Shown here piece after piece: positions 1 to 12,531 of a stretch of DNA of 64,000 bases (position 1 is its first letter; each line of letters starts with the position of its first letter). The position numbers and the translations under genes are program-made. Source of the stretch: Platerodrilus igneus (taxonomy: Eukaryota; Arthropoda; Insecta; Coleoptera; Lycidae); the NCBI GenBank assembly GCA_036346225.1, contig JARFIW010000453.1, positions 8,680,001-8,744,000 of the forward strand, given 5' to 3'. The notes below the pieces were generated by a model that was given only the letters and a program-made list of their open reading frames with translations, made no database searches and was not told where the DNA came from.

Positions 1-229
1 AAGCCATAATTCTACTAAATATTAACATGGTTTTGTATATCTTCTTTTTCTTCTTTCGATTTTAGCCAACAATGAACCACGTGAAATAACTTATGGTGAT
101 TATCTTTCTCCGCTCTTTCTTCTCTTCCAGTACTTTATTGTTACTTACTCGATAAAAGTTAATGTGACCTTAGATAATTGGTCAAACGAGAAGCAGGAGA
201 ACCGGTGAAGGAACCAATATTTAAAGTAA
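1..229. other. AT-rich sequence, nothing recognised
   Basis: No open frame, RNA motif or repeat recognised here. It leads into the GC-richer island that starts near 230. Confidence 0.5.
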
Positions 230-502
230 TGTTGCTGTGAGTTCAAAGCGTGGGAATGCGTAGACGAACTGGTACTTAAAGTAACCGCAAATGTATATCG
301 CTGTACCGGAAACCACAATCGTAAACGGATACAATGCCGCCGAAGATGGGTAGAAAGGGTCCGTTGGGAAATGGTCCCTGAAGCGAAAGGGGTTCAAAGG
401 CGTAAGTGGTTTTCGGACGAAAGAGCTCCCGAAGCAAACGAGCTCTCCGGGCGAAGGAACTTTCCGGGCAAAAACAAAATCAACTCTAGTAAATTACTAT
501 AA
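230..502 (+). other. 90-codon open frame without early ATG, in a GC-richer island
   Basis: One forward frame is open for 90 codons, from just after a TAA at 227-229 to a TAA at 500-502. The stretch is richer in G and C than its surroundings and its translation is rich in Arg, Glu, Trp and Lys. The only in-frame ATG lies in the second half, so no complete gene is evident. I do not recognise the product. The 3' half has short purine-rich near-repeats (a CTCTCCGGGCG word and a TTTCCGGGC word), which could by themselves keep the frame open. It may be an exon or transposon scrap, or chance. Confidence 0.2.
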
Positions 503-1254
503 TTTTTACCGACTCAGATATCAGTGGTTGACTTCAATCATTTAAAAATTGTTACGTTCCATTTGATATTTGGAAATGTATTGCTTCCTTACTTTAGAAA
601 TAATTTTAGTTTCTACTCATTTGAATTTAGGGGTTGCTACACTTCTATGCTTTCAAATCCGTTTAGTTAGGCAACCAACTTTGCTCGGTCTTTATTAAAT
701 TTACAAGTGCGCTTGTCTAAATTCTCTCTACTCTTCTTATCTAGACATGTAATCTTTACTGATTAAAATTTTCCTAAATGTTGCTAGTTTAATGGTAATT
801 ATGTAAAGCAACCGTGTTGTATGTGCAAGATAAAAACCTACTAAATTATTAAAAATTTAATTTTTCGTCAAATACGTCCCACTTGTGTTAATTATCAGTT
901 AATGTACAAAACATTGCATTTAGTGATTTACGAAGTTATCTCTAATTGTCCATTTGTCCTCCATAAAATCTTTAAGTTGGATACCAAGGCGAGTGGTGGA
1001 ATCTAGCAAGACAAACTACAGCAAGACATAGGTCAATACACACACGAGCAAAAGAACATATATTTATCATACTGGCAATTAATATACGACACTCTAACTA
1101 GCTATTGACAAGATTAACGCGTGTGCATGTTAATAAGCACAAACAAGAACAACACATGTATATAAAAGCACATTTAAGTTGATTAATGAAAATGAATAAC
1201 GAGAACATTTTCGAGATAAACACGAAGTCATGTTATACCACAAACAAGAACAAC

Positions 1255-1258
<4 letters not shown>
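503..1258. other. AT-rich sequence, nothing recognised
   Basis: No coding frame, RNA motif or element boundary seen. It ends at the (TA)n tract that bounds the first LTR-like element. Confidence 0.5.

Positions 1259-1290
<32 letters not shown>
1259..1290. repeat. (TA)n microsatellite
   Basis: Pure alternating TA tract of about 32 bp. The sequence directly after it is TGCTGTGA, the shared terminus of the LTR-like family. Short open frames reading Ile-Tyr repeats across it are artefacts. Confidence 0.95.
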
Positions 1291-1292
<2 letters not shown>

Positions 1293-3302
1293 CTGTGAAA
1301 CCTACAAAAAGCCTCACCAGAGTAAAAAAAAACATTCGAGCCTTTCGAATTGGGCACCAAGATTTGCTGTGATTCTCGCCCTGGTGAATCTCTTCTGATA
1401 ATCGCCTCTTTACTCTTTCCGCCTCGGCTGCTCACCTAGTTAAAACTTTCATCCTCATTCATAAAAAAAACAAACACATTCCTACCACAAACATCAACGT
1501 TAACTCTATTTACATCAATATTCATAATACATTAAAATTTCAAAATTAAATTGCAGCATAAATTTTAGCATCATAAAATTTCAAGTTAAAATTTGTTATC
1601 ATTTTACTTTGCATCCAGAATTAAAGTCCTTGTAGGATGCCTACTAATTAAGTTAACAATATGTGCAGACCTAAGTCTGAATAAAAAGGAGCATCTCCCA
1701 CCCCTTAATTAAACAGGTTAGTCTAATTGAGCTCAAAGACAGACCCAAATTTTCATTATAATCAAAACATAAACTGCTAAATACTCCTTTCTACTTAAAC
1801 AAGAAAATTTTACCTTAAAATTCAAAATTTGTTGTTTATACAAATTCACTACTGTCCATCTTTATCAAACAAATTACAAAGATATTCAACACACACCAAA
1901 ACATCTAAGATTGAACAACAATGCATAAGTTACCTGAAGAATAATGCACTCGTGGCTGCAATATACATCGTCCTTTGCTAATCTCACCATTCCAACTGGG
2001 TTATGTTTACGTCCTCGGATTTCTGGTCGCCTTTAAAATTTTTCTACACCACCATTCATCTAAAATTGTTTCAGGGCTTCTCAGGAACTCATTAATGTAT
2101 ATCTAAATCTTGTTTTGTGGATCCACTCACGTTTACGAATAACACTTGATTACTCACTCTCGAAAAATAACAAAGCAATTCATAATTCGTTCACGCTATA
2201 CAAAGCTGAATACTTAAATGTATTTATTTATCGCTACTAATTTAGATAATTGGAACAGTAATACCCGCAAATATAACTAGACTTTATTACTTTATCTATC
2301 TTTTCTAAGTGCACTAATGCATAATAACTTGTATCGTAGCACGTATTCTGCTTGCAGTATCGTATAACATCAAAAGATATAGAGAGAGTGAAACTTCTCT
2401 TAGCACGGGTTTATATAACGGCTTGCTTGCAAGTTGAATTTGTCCCGCGACGGACAATTTTCAGAAATTCGCATTCTATTTTCCCTTTTGACAGTCTGGC
2501 ACAGCGATTCTACTAAAATTTGCACTCGCACCAGTTGAAATCTAAGAATTTTTCACACGCCTCTCAACGCGTCTGCAAACAACTAATTAATTTTATATAG
2601 AAATTGTTATGTTCCACCTCTCATATCTGCATCTTATTTCAACCAATCGTAAACCTAGTGACGTTGCTCAAATCACGCCTTCTATTATCCGAGTCTCTGC
2701 TTTGCGCGTTTTATCCGTCTCTTTCTACTCGGGTCTGAGTGGTACAAATCGATATTCTTTACTGTCGGCTATTTAAACCACGTGGATTCTTACTTGAGTT
2801 AAATAACCCCTCATCTAGCCTTTCCCGTTAATATAAGCTACGGTTTATCCGACCGTTTGCAATATACGCAGAATTTTCATGTTTATCCAAACAAATTAAA
2901 CAGAACGTGACATTTAAAAATACGCAGGTGTTCAATCGTAATACTTCTACGATTTGAATATTCCACGTATTTTAACCTTCTTGATATATTTGTATGCTAG
3001 CAGCGCGTCTCATATTTGGTATTATTGGGTTTTTAAAAGCTTTTATGCATATTATACCTCAATAATCGTTCAATTAACTCCAATTAAAATAATAATGAAT
3101 GGCATTGACTTCTACCCTTTAATTTTTAGCGAATACTAATTAAATATTAATTATTATTTGTACACTTTGTTTAATACCCGTTACTTAAAAATTGAATTAA
3201 TTAATATAAATTTCGCACGTAATTTCTATTTGTTTCTTTATACAAGGTGATTAAAATTGTTTGATGTCGTTAATTAATTTTCTACCCTGGTCTAAATTTG
3301 AG

Positions 3303-3304
<2 letters not shown>
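1291..3304 (-). mobile_element. LTR-like element, subfamily B, minus strand
   Basis: The element lies between two (TA)n tracts. Read on the minus strand it starts ATTACTCAAATTTAGA and ends TTTCACAGCA. It matches the plus-strand copy at 56386-58594 over both ends: the stretch around 1430-1760 is the inverted counterpart of about 58046-58420, and about 2900-3304 matches 56390-56800. On the minus strand it has a TATA box (2408-2420) and an AATAAA-type signal about 190 bp downstream. Near its 3' edge are two decayed modules resembling a tRNA-Lys primer-binding site (around 1310-1385). No gag or pol is visible, so it is a solo LTR or a non-autonomous element. The termini and duplication are seen; the LTR identity is inferred. 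Confidence 0.6.
2408..2420 (-). promoter_or_regulatory. Candidate TATA box of LTR-like element B (minus copy)
   Basis: The minus-strand word TTATATAAACC lies about 190 bp before an AATAAA-type signal (about 2222-2230 on the plus strand), the same order and similar spacing as in the other copies. Promoter function is inferred. Confidence 0.4.

Positions 3305-3346
<42 letters not shown>
3305..3346. repeat. (TA)n microsatellite shared by two LTR-like elements
   Basis: TA tract of about 42 bp separating two same-orientation LTR-like elements (1291-3304 and 3347-5125). Confidence 0.95.
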
Positions 3347-3348
<2 letters not shown>

Positions 3349-5125
3349 CTATGATGTCGTTTCAATGATCTGCTGCCTCATTTTTATCTCAAAAAATTAA
3401 TTTCAATTGTAATGCCTCGACTAGCACAGTTTTAACCAGGTACGGAGCTTGCGACGATACGACAACCAAGAATTCGCAATAACCCTTTTCTATCTCTACT
3501 TAATATGTATTTTGAGCTAAACACAATTAACCACAATTTATATAATGTTGTCAATATATACAATGTACCCAGCGTTTATAATGTTGTTGAATAGAACCCC
3601 TTTTATAAAATTGATTTAATTTCTTCCAAAAATTATTATTCCTTTTAATTGATTAAAAATCCAGCAAAAATTACCCCTTTTATTATTACTTGAAGCCATA
3701 TGAACGTTCATTAGTCGTCTTTAAATTTTTACGTAAATTATAATGCGTTACAAAACGATTTTTGTTGACCTTCACATAAATTTTCGTGAAAGTAACATTT
3801 TTAAATATTCATAAATGAAAACATCAATGCAACAAAATATTTATAATGGCTAACCTGTTGTACTTTTTTGGAATGTCTCGTTCGCCCAATTCAGACCAGT
3901 TTCTACTCCAATTATTCGCTGGTTTAGCTTCAGTTTATAGTTACTCCTTGAGTTACCCAAATAGGATTTAGAAATTCTGCGCCAGGTGGATCCTTCAGGT
4001 ATTTATTTAAATACTTCCGGTTGGATCCAGAAATTATTTGGATATATTTATTGAACTTCTCCAAGTCGGGTATTTGGATTTCTTCGTTAGACTTCTCTAG
4101 GTTGGATATTTGGATTCCTTATTGAACTTCTCTCGGTTGGAACCAGAAATTGTTTGGATGTACTAATTCGACTTTTTCAGGTCGGATCCAGAAATTACTT
4201 GAATGTACTTGTTCGACTTCTCCAAGTCGAATCAAGGAATTACTGTGTTAATATAAATCTTGAAATCTATTTAAAGCAACCTTTTTATAACTTACGTTTT
4301 TGAGTATTAAACTATTCACTATCACCACATTTAAATTATTAATTATTAAATCACTTGCAATTATTTTACGTAAATATCTTATATTAGGTGATGTGGATCG
4401 TGCCTACATTACAGTGTAACTGATTTGATTACGAAATCCTGTGGTATTTAAGGAAAACGCCTATCTGTTTGCAATTGGTCGGTCAAGCGCATAGTTCGTA
4501 CCTTGATTTTCACATGCAGGTTTGGGTATTTCTATAAATTTTTCATGTATAACGAAGTTGAGACGTTCTTTATTGCACGTAAGATTTCAGGTTATTGTTA
4601 TAAATTCGTTGGATTTTAAAATCTTCCATGGTCTTTTAAATCACGTACGCTTTGTTTGTACAGCAAATATGTTGAACTTTGCTTTACCTTTATGCTGTTA
4701 TAATTTTCAAATTATCAAGATGTTGGATTTTATCCTTTTTGGTCACGTAGTTTTATATTTATTGATATACGAAATTATATGCGTTTATCTGTTTTACGGA
4801 TTGATAACCCTGCTTGTTTAAATGGAATTCCTTTTATAATAATGATGCACTACTTACGTGTATTGTTTTATGGCTTCTGTCCATGTGGTTTTATGACTTG
4901 CAAGGTTGTTTATTTAGTTGAATCGTTACGAATTCTCTTCCTTTCTTTGAATACAATTATAATTATAGTTTATATACAGGACGTTGGCATTTGCCTTTTT
5001 GCCTAATCATCGAATTTCGCTTTTTTCTTAGTAAAAGTCTAGTTTTCCGGACTCTTACGATGTCTATATAAAACGCACTATCCTAGTGACCCTATATACC
5101 CCTAAATGACTGTAATATCATAGCA
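3347..5125 (-). mobile_element. LTR-like element, subfamily A, minus strand
   Basis: On the minus strand it begins TGCTATGATATTACAG and soon has TTTAGGGGTA, matching the start of the copy at 25427. It ends CATCATAGCA against the (TA)n tract. A TTAAATACCA word near 4440-4450 (minus) preceded by a CCAATTG word resembles the CCAAT/TATA pair of the other copies. The divergent tandem array at about 3985-4240 sits where related copies carry theirs. No coding region is seen. Confidence 0.6.
3985..4240. repeat. Degenerate tandem array inside LTR-like element
   Basis: About five diverged units of roughly 45-55 bp, each with words such as GGTTGGATCCAGAAATT, TTTGGATAT and CGACTTCTCCAAGTC. Unit length varies and the units are strongly mutated. 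Similar arrays follow the AATAAA signal in the copies at 24.6, 26.3, 50.2 and 54.3 kb. Confidence 0.7.

Positions 5126-5127
<2 letters not shown>

Positions 5128-5164
<37 letters not shown>
5128..5164. repeat. (TA)n microsatellite
   Basis: TA tract of about 37 bp between the LTR-like element and a decayed copy of the tRNA-like repeat unit. Confidence 0.95.
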
Positions 5165-5166
<2 letters not shown>

Positions 5167-5553
5167 GTTCAGCTTACGCACTGATGTATGTACCATTTAC
5201 ACTACCGGGACCGGTTGTGATAATTGAAAGATTCTGCAAATCTATATTCTGCATGTAACCATACATCAACCTAACTTTCAATTACGTTTAGCATTTTTGT
5301 CAATCAAATCTGACAGTATCAAGTTCTAGACTTATGCCAGATATAGAGACGAAGCGACACTCAAAGTTACGGCTATAGCCAACTATACATATACATATTA
5401 GGTAATTGTACAAGGCAAGTTGATAAATACTAAGGTATTAATTAATTAGGTGAAATATTAACTTAGACTTTTATGCAAAACCTAAATGATCATTTCAAAT
5501 CGAGCTAGTGATTGCAAGATGGAAAATATAACGTCCCAGGCAGGATTCGAACC
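5165..5553 (-). repeat. Permuted, truncated copy of the tRNA-like repeat unit
   Basis: Contains the words CCTAACTTTCAATTACGTTT, TTTTTGTCAATCA and TGATCATTTCAAATCGAGCT in the order of the 404-bp unit seen at 27198-27601, but starting mid-unit and crossing the unit-to-unit junction. It breaks off at 5553 inside the B box of the tRNA-like part (minus strand). The permutation implies that it came from a tandem array. Confidence 0.65.
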
Positions 5554-6439
5554 ATTAAATGCCAACAGGTTGAATTGCTTTATTTACTTACGGTAAGTGG
5601 ATTTGTTTGTAGTAGGTAAATATTTAGAAATAATAAGCACACCTTGTTGTATATTTAATGCTGTTTACTAGAATTAAGATTTAGTGTAGTTTGATATGAT
5701 AATGTTTTTATACTGATGCATAGTTGTGTTAAGTGCTTTCGAAGTTGTAGATAAACTTGATTATTATCCATCAGTTTTGTTAGTGATTAATTATTGGCGT
5801 TGGTTGATTGATTGTAATTAAGCGCACTATTGTATATATGTTTTTTCTGTCCTCATGTTTTAGTAGCCTCCAGTTTGGTTGAGCTCGTACACGTCAACCT
5901 AATAAATAATTAGGTAAGATTTATTTTTATACTTATTTAGGTTTATTGGCGTATTTAGAATTCTAAATTATTTTACGTTTGTCGTCATGTTTTTCATGTA
6001 TATTTAAGTTCAACAGACGCCATCTGAAATTGTCATTTTATTGTGTTTTGGCCGTTGTGTAATTATAATTAATTAGTGGTTTGCTGAAGCAATACAGAAT
6101 GTTATTTGTAACAGTTAGATGCTAAAAATCCTAAAGCTTGAATGTTACTCAGATATAATTAATATGTAATATTGGTACGTGACGAGCGAAGAATTCAGAT
6201 GTTTGTCTTTAAATCAGCAGCTTAATATTCTTTGCTACCTAAATGCATAGAAGTTACTTATCAGAGTTATATTTCACATGTTTTTTGTGTTTAAGCATCA
6301 TTTCAAGTACAAACGTTATAAAAAAGAGCAAATTGGGTCGTGTGTCCTGTTGTTTCGTTCTTTAGACCACCTCTCCAAATCTATGACTGTGTTAGCTTGG
6401 CATTCGTTTAGTTTATTTCTTTTATTACTGTAATTCGGA
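5554..6439. other. AT-rich sequence, nothing recognised
   Basis: No gene or element assigned. The word ATGCCAACAGGTTG directly after the truncated repeat recurs at about 39831-39844, so the join may be an insertion point of another repeat. Confidence 0.4.
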
Positions 6440-8250
6440 CTAACATTTCGTTACTGATTTCAATTTTTCCTCTTGGTCCGCTTGTCTTACAGGTAACACA
6501 TTTCCCCCTAATATTAAGTTAATCAATTCTGCATGTCTGAAGATACGTTCAATGATCCTATTTACATTTCGCCGTAGAGCTCTCTTCTCGCCAGTGCGCT
6601 TCAACACCCCTTCAACTGAGACCCGATCTACCCATCTAATCTTTAAAATTCGTCTGTAACAACACATAACACATTTCTTTTAGTGCTGTCTATCGTGCAC
6701 GTTTGACTTCCATACAAAATCGCGCTTCGTATAAATAGCTTCGAAGATGTTTTCCTAATAACTATATCTATTTTAGATGTCATCAAATTTTTGTTTTTCA
6801 AAAATACTTTGTCTAGTTGTGCCAGGTTACGCATTGTGTCCTCATTGCTTCTACCATCCGTGGTTATCTGACTACCCCATTAACCGAATTTCTCTATTTT
6901 ATTCAGTGTTTTAGCTCCCAATATGGTGTTCGCTGCTTCAACTGCTCCACACATTTTTTTTTAAATTTGAAAGCGTTTCACCTGTCTCATGCATCTTACT
7001 TACCAGATGCTATAGTTGTATTTTAGTTGTATTTCTCATAGCATTCAACAAATCTGGTGAGATTTAACCAATTCCAGATACTTTATTCTTACTCAAATCT
7101 TTCAGTGCCATTTCGAACTCAGACCTAAGTACTCTGTTGTCCTTCTCATCCCCATCAACTACCTTTTCTCTTTTAAATACTTCAACATTATTTTCTCTCC
7201 CTCGATGATGTTCTTCTATGTGTTCTTTTCATATCAGCATTTTCTTCTTTGTATGCAAGTGGCTTTGCATTTGAGTTCCTTAGTTATGTACAACAGTTTT
7301 TCTTTTTTCCAGACATTTTCTTGAAATTTCTTGTAAGCTGCATCTGCCTTTTCCACAGCCATACAGATTTCAGCATACTTACATTTCTGTTGCAGCCATT
7401 CTTTCTTTGCAAACTTCCAGCTTCTATTAATCTCACTCTAGAGGATTTGTACTTCCTTTTGCCTGTCTCGTCCTTTGCAGTCTTAAATTTTCGTCAGTCA
7501 TCTATCAAATTCGTGATCTTATGTTACCTATGGATTTTTCCGATCCTTATCTTTTTTTCTAGTGTTTCATCTGCTGCCCTTATAATTTCATCTTTCGCAC
7601 TGCCTATTCCTCTTCTAGAGTAGATCCTTCGCCCTTTTTCAGGTTCGACTTCTAGCTTTTTTTCAGTTTCCTTAGTTTCAACCTGCATTCAGTGCCAGCA
7701 AATTGTGGTCATACTGCACCTACTCCCGGATATGTCTGACAGCCAAGAACTTGATTTCTAAATCTCTGCCAAACCATTATGCACTGGTACCTACCAGTAT
7801 TTCCAGATTCAACCCAGGTACACAACCTTCTTTCGTGATTCTTAAACCGAATGTTGGTAAGGACCAGGTTGTATTCTATTCAAAATTCTACCAGTCGGCT
7901 TCCCTCGTTGTTCTTTGAAACAGACTTTATTCTCCTGCCGTTTTTACCTTCTTGTCCTATTCCTGCGACTGCTTTACAGTACGTACCGCATGATATTTTC
8001 TATCTCTTTGTATACCTGTTCATCCTGTTGATCGTTTGCGTTGCTGGTTAGCGCATATAAAACTGTACCATTGAGATGATTCTATCTTTATTACTACAAT
8101 TATTTTGTTATGTTATTCATAATAGCTTTCCCTCTGCCATGTTTTGCTGTTCATTATCATACCTACTCCCGAAAGCTTCTTGTTGAATTTTGTATTAAAA
8201 ATTCTGCAATCTCCTGATGAGAAATTCTGTTCTTCTTCAACGCACCTCGC
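6440..8250 (-). pseudogene. Non-LTR retrotransposon (LINE) remnant, APE-type endonuclease and reverse transcriptase
   Basis: Read on the minus strand from 8250 down, several frames give decayed pieces in the order expected of an APE-type LINE polyprotein. Near 8150 is a GVGMIMN segment of the endonuclease. Near 7800-7880 is NIRFKNHERRLCTW, a late endonuclease motif. A charged linker follows (about 7240-7500), then the start of the reverse-transcriptase domain with ALKDLSKNK near 7070-7110. At 6643-6834 and 6440-6667 is the C-terminal part, with KTSSKLFIRSAILYGSQT and CCYRRILKIRWVDRVS. The catalytic palm between about 6835 and 7020 is missing, and the frames carry many stops and shifts. The clade (RTE-, CR1- or I-like) is not resolved. 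A dead 5'-to-3' remnant, with high confidence in class only. Confidence 0.75.
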
Positions 8251-8815
8251 ATTGATTCTAGCAATATAAGAAATGTTTAGCAATAGGGTAGTGGTATTGG
8301 TTGCATACTAAATTTCATACAGACGTTAAAAGCCCTTTGAAAATTTCAAATTTTTCTATATTTTAAACTACATCTGCGTGTGATTAACACACAAGGAATT
8401 TTCACATTAGGCTTTGAGATGCTACAAGTTTTGATATAAAACTTATGGCTGCATAGATTACAGTACAATGTATACTATTCTGCGCTACAAGCTGATAATC
8501 CTCTCAACTGCTCTGTTTGTATATGGGGTAAGTTGTTAAATGGATAATTCTATCACACCTACGCAGTGTATGTTCTCCTTATGTTGGATAAAATGATAAA
8601 ATGATATCTCGCTTTTATAAGTTGCTTGCTGAAATTTGCCTTGTTTAAGATACCACTTTGCATTCGGACGTTAAGTTCTAATATGCGACGACTAATACAT
8701 CATTTTATTAATTTTTAGAGTAGGAACTTTTAAAGCATTCTACTATTTGAAAGTCAAGTTTATAGGTTAACTCGGCACGCAAATTCCATATATATTAGAT
8801 AACTTTTGTCTACTT
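8251..8815. other. AT-rich sequence, nothing recognised
   Basis: No coding frame or repeat recognised. Confidence 0.4.
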
Positions 8816-9390
8816 AAGCGAGTTAGGTTTTGGCCTTTGGCAGCTGCTTTTTTAAACAGTCTTCTCCCCAAAACTCTTTTAACAAATTTATTTAAGCAGA
8901 AATTACAAGTGGAAGTTTAATTTACAAGTACTGTATCAAAAATATTCTAAGTTAAAATTACTATTAAATGAACTAAATTAGGGCGAGTAGCCTGAACAAC
9001 TAACAATGCTAAAGTTGTGAGGCTCAAGACTGACTGACCTTTTTGGGCTCTCCAGGGTATTTATGTTGTTCCTGCCCCTCACATTGCTTGTGGGAACTGC
9101 AGAGCTCATGTCTGCTTATTTGTTTATTCATTTATACAATACAAAGTTACAATCTTAATTCTAGTAATTGCGGTTTTATAACCTACTATGACCTGCACCT
9201 GTAGTGTCACGTTGCGTCTGGAATAAAATGTATTCACATCCGTTCTCATCTTTTCTGTCTGATTTCTATTAACCTTTTATTATCAATCCTTGAATTATAC
9301 AATGTTTCCAGTTAACTTAAGATTGAATAATTCCATGTAATTATACATATATTTGATTTGGGGGATATGTAACTAGCGCTGCTTCTTACA
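8816..9390 (+). repeat. Dispersed repeat, copy 1 (partner at 48147-48665)
   Basis: Shares a long run of diverged similarity, in the same order and orientation, with 48147-48665. Common words include TTAGGGCGAGTAGCCT, CCTGCCCCTCACAT and GAGCTCATGTCTGCTTATTT. No open frame is maintained, so it is a non-coding repeat of unknown class. Confidence 0.7.
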
Positions 9391-11960
9391 TAACACAAAT
9401 TGCTCCGCAGATTTAAAACTAATTACTAATATGCTCCTTCATGATGTAGTTAATAGCAGTTAAACCAAATTTTTAATATAAAATAATACAGGTCGTTTTA
9501 AAACGGACTGGAAATAGGAAAACATATATACATTATATCAGAGAATGCCTCTTGATATTGCATAGGTAAGAAAATATCGAGGCTTTGGTTATTTCAGTAT
9601 ACTAATAATTATTATTGTGAAACAAGATGTTTATAAAAATTAATTCCGAGCATTACACAAATATAAACTACATGTTTCACAATAAACATAATTCATAGTT
9701 TGACACTCATTAGACCATAAAGCGCGCCATTCTTTTTAAAATTACATAACCTTGGTGAGTAATTATTGTAAAACAAGATGTTTATAAAAAACTTTGAGGT
9801 TTAAAGGCGAAACATTTTATAAAAAAGCGAGATGTGACAAATGCGTTTAAGCATGTAACGCTCGCGTGTTGCTTGAATAAACATTAGGTCGTAGAAATAA
9901 ATTTATATAATTAGTTTGTTCAATGTGTTACGTTTCATCTTTGTACCTAAATAACGTGACTCATATGTAATGCAAACTTTTACATCTTATCTCATACAAG
10001 ATTACGGTTATTTTGCATGTTATTGGCGACCCCGGCAGCATTTGTCAATTTTAAACGATTGTTGGTTTCACATTCTGTTGAATATTTACTAAATATTCAG
10101 TAACAAAGTTAAATATTTTAAATCTATTCTATTTTGACAACATAAAAATCCTTGGGTTTTTCGTATTACAAAGTATGGAAATTTATATAGCGAAAGCTGG
10201 TGAAAACAATTGCTTCAGAAACATTTGTTACGGTATTCCATGCAGACAAGAAAGAAGGTTGTAAAGTAAGTAAAGAATATTGCCTACACCGAAAACCGCA
10301 ACAAAATAAAAGGGTAGAATAGAAATTCAAAAGAATTCGATTCCGTGCTAGCTCAAAACGTCGTAGAGTGGGGTGGGTCACACAGAAAAAAAAATTGGAA
10401 TTCTCGGTAAGTAGATTTATTTACAAAACGTAAGTTAACAATCATGGTACCAAAAGGAATATTTACAAAAACCAAATTGAATATTTCGTAATCGTCTTGT
10501 TACAATATGATATAGACAAAAGCGTCAACTCACTTATAACACAGCCTAGAAATATACATTTAAGCAAACAGATTAGGAATTATCTCCCAGTCACCTAAAA
10601 CCTTAAAATTTGGATAATACATATAAGGATATTTACAGAATGATTTAAGCCCTAAATATATACAAGAAGAAAATAATATATAATATGTACAGTATTTTTA
10701 CCTGCTCTTTGTAAAATTCGTAAAATTAAAAACTGTAACAGTAAATTTAAGTAGCTTAACCCTAAACTAAAATGAACCAAGTGCTAAACTTAATCTAGAA
10801 CATAATTTAGTAAATAAACTGGTAACGTCAGCATTTCGTAATACTAATTTTAAAAGAGTAAAAATTGCTCTAACACAAGCATTCGTTTGTACTAATTGCA
10901 ACTAGGAAACAATCACGTAATCACTTGTACACTAAGGCAGTAAAGTTTTAGCACGCAGTCTGTAATTTATAGTTGTAATCTAACTTTATATATATTTCGT
11001 TTAGTTGTTTCAATTTCTATAGATGTTATAGGGTGCAGTAACTTATATAAAGATATTGCTTAGGGTGCTACGAGCTAAGTACAGAACTACCTTAATTTCT
11101 CTCAGAAGTTAGTCATAAATGTAGTTTTTTCGTATTAAAAATAAATACCTCTGGAGATTTCTGAACTAACTCTAAACTCTAACTTCAGCGGGATGAGACT
11201 AACAGGGGAAGGGAGGGGGGATCTTTGTAAATACGGAAATGTCAGGCGCCACTGGACTCAATGATTTGATTTAACATAAGAAAGACTGCATCACTAAAGA
11301 GAGTGTAGGAACTTTAGCAACGATTATACGCACGTAAAGCACACAGGCTCAGATTGTTAAGCTATGCAATATTATCTCAGAAAGAAAAAAGATTAAGGGT
11401 TGCATCTGAATAAGAAATATACATTTATTTCAAATTTAATCAAGTTACTTTCTTAGTAAATTGTTACGTTAGTAATTTAATAAATAATCTGAAGAAGGAA
11501 ATATTTGTATATCTATTAAATTAAAGATAATTCTCTTGTTGTTACAGGCATTTACAATTCTAATTTAAATTTTTTTAAGTAATGTTAACTGAAGATTGAA
11601 TTTATGTCAAATTATAATGTTATATTAAAAATGTCAATTAATATATTTAATGAAAGTTTTTCTATCATACTGTATTCAGATCTGAGTACGATGTACATTG
11701 CTACGACCCTAGACGTAGCCGGAAGGAACGTAAATACTAGGCTAACTACCAAACGCGGAGAGTGGGCGGATTTACCTAAATACCAAAAAAAAACATCGCC
11801 CACGATTATTTATTAACAATAAGAATAAATTAAAATTTTTTTATTCACATGGATAAAGGACAGTATTAAATTTAAGTTATATTGTAAAAGACAAATTTTA
11901 TGATGGATGCACGAAGTGCGCATTTTGTAGCTAACATGTAATAAAATTCATTGGAAAAAA
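9391..11960. other. AT-rich sequence with one short direct repeat
   Basis: No gene supported. The word AACAAGATGTTTATAAAAA occurs near 9621 and near 9773, in an otherwise unremarkable AT-rich region. The short open frames here look like chance. Confidence 0.4.
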
Positions 11961-11964
11961 AGTA

Positions 11965-12115
11965 ATGCTTAGATTTTCTCAAAAGCAAGTGTGTTGATTA
12001 AAATATTAAATGTTGATTTTCTCAATAGGACGTGTGCTAAATTAAAGTATTAAATTAAATGTAGGTTTTCTCCATAGCAAGTATGTTAAATTAAAGTATT
12101 AAATGTAGACCAAGT
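11965..12115. repeat. Short degenerate minisatellite
   Basis: Three diverged units of about 45-55 bp built from TTTTCTC, a GCAAGTGTGTT-like word and TTAAAGTATTAAATG. AT-rich and non-coding. Confidence 0.6.
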
Positions 12116-12319
12116 TGTAATAAGAATTAAAGAAATATAACCAGAAGCACTAGCGTAGCTAGATTTTAAGCATGTATAGTAAACTGGTTTTACAACATCA
12201 ACCGCTGATAAATAATAATCCTCGATATGCATAAAAAAAACTAGTCGCGTACCTTTATGCGTCTGGATGCTTATCTTGCAAAGCGTCGGGCGTGAGTCAG
12301 CACAGCAACGCCACGGTAG

Positions 12320-12531
12320 TCAGGATCCATTCGCCTTACCACCGTAACTGCAGCAGCGGCCTACAGACAAAAGCAGTTGGTTTACGTCAACGAACAGTTG
12401 GGCTTACATAAAGAAAGAACCAATTTGGCTGCAGCAAAGAGCTCCTACTTGTCGAACAAAAAAACGTGCATCGCTGTAAAAAATATTTCAACGCACAAAC
12501 TGCAGAATCAAATTAAGAATTCGTACAAATA
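12320..12531 (+). other. 70-codon open frame without ATG, coding-like composition
   Basis: One frame is open from just after TAG (12317-12319) to TAA (12529-12531). It lies in a GC-richer patch and reads a balanced composition, including AAAAYRQKQLVYVNEQLG. The same frame continues with few stops to about 12670. There is no ATG and I do not recognise the product. It could be a decayed exon, a transposon scrap or chance. Confidence 0.2.

Noticed and set aside
1130..1435. Open frames with Ile-Tyr repeats (also near 22000, 32500, 49200, 52200, 56300, 58500)
   Set aside because: They are translations of (TA)n tracts with random flanks. No family motif or start context supports them.
7249..8051. 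Plus-strand open frames of 66-124 codons
   Set aside because: They lie antisense to the LINE remnant, whose minus-strand translation has recognisable endonuclease and reverse-transcriptase motifs.
8205..8235. CTGATGA word as another hammerhead
   Set aside because: GAAA follows without a stem II and no cleavage triplet or stem I is present.
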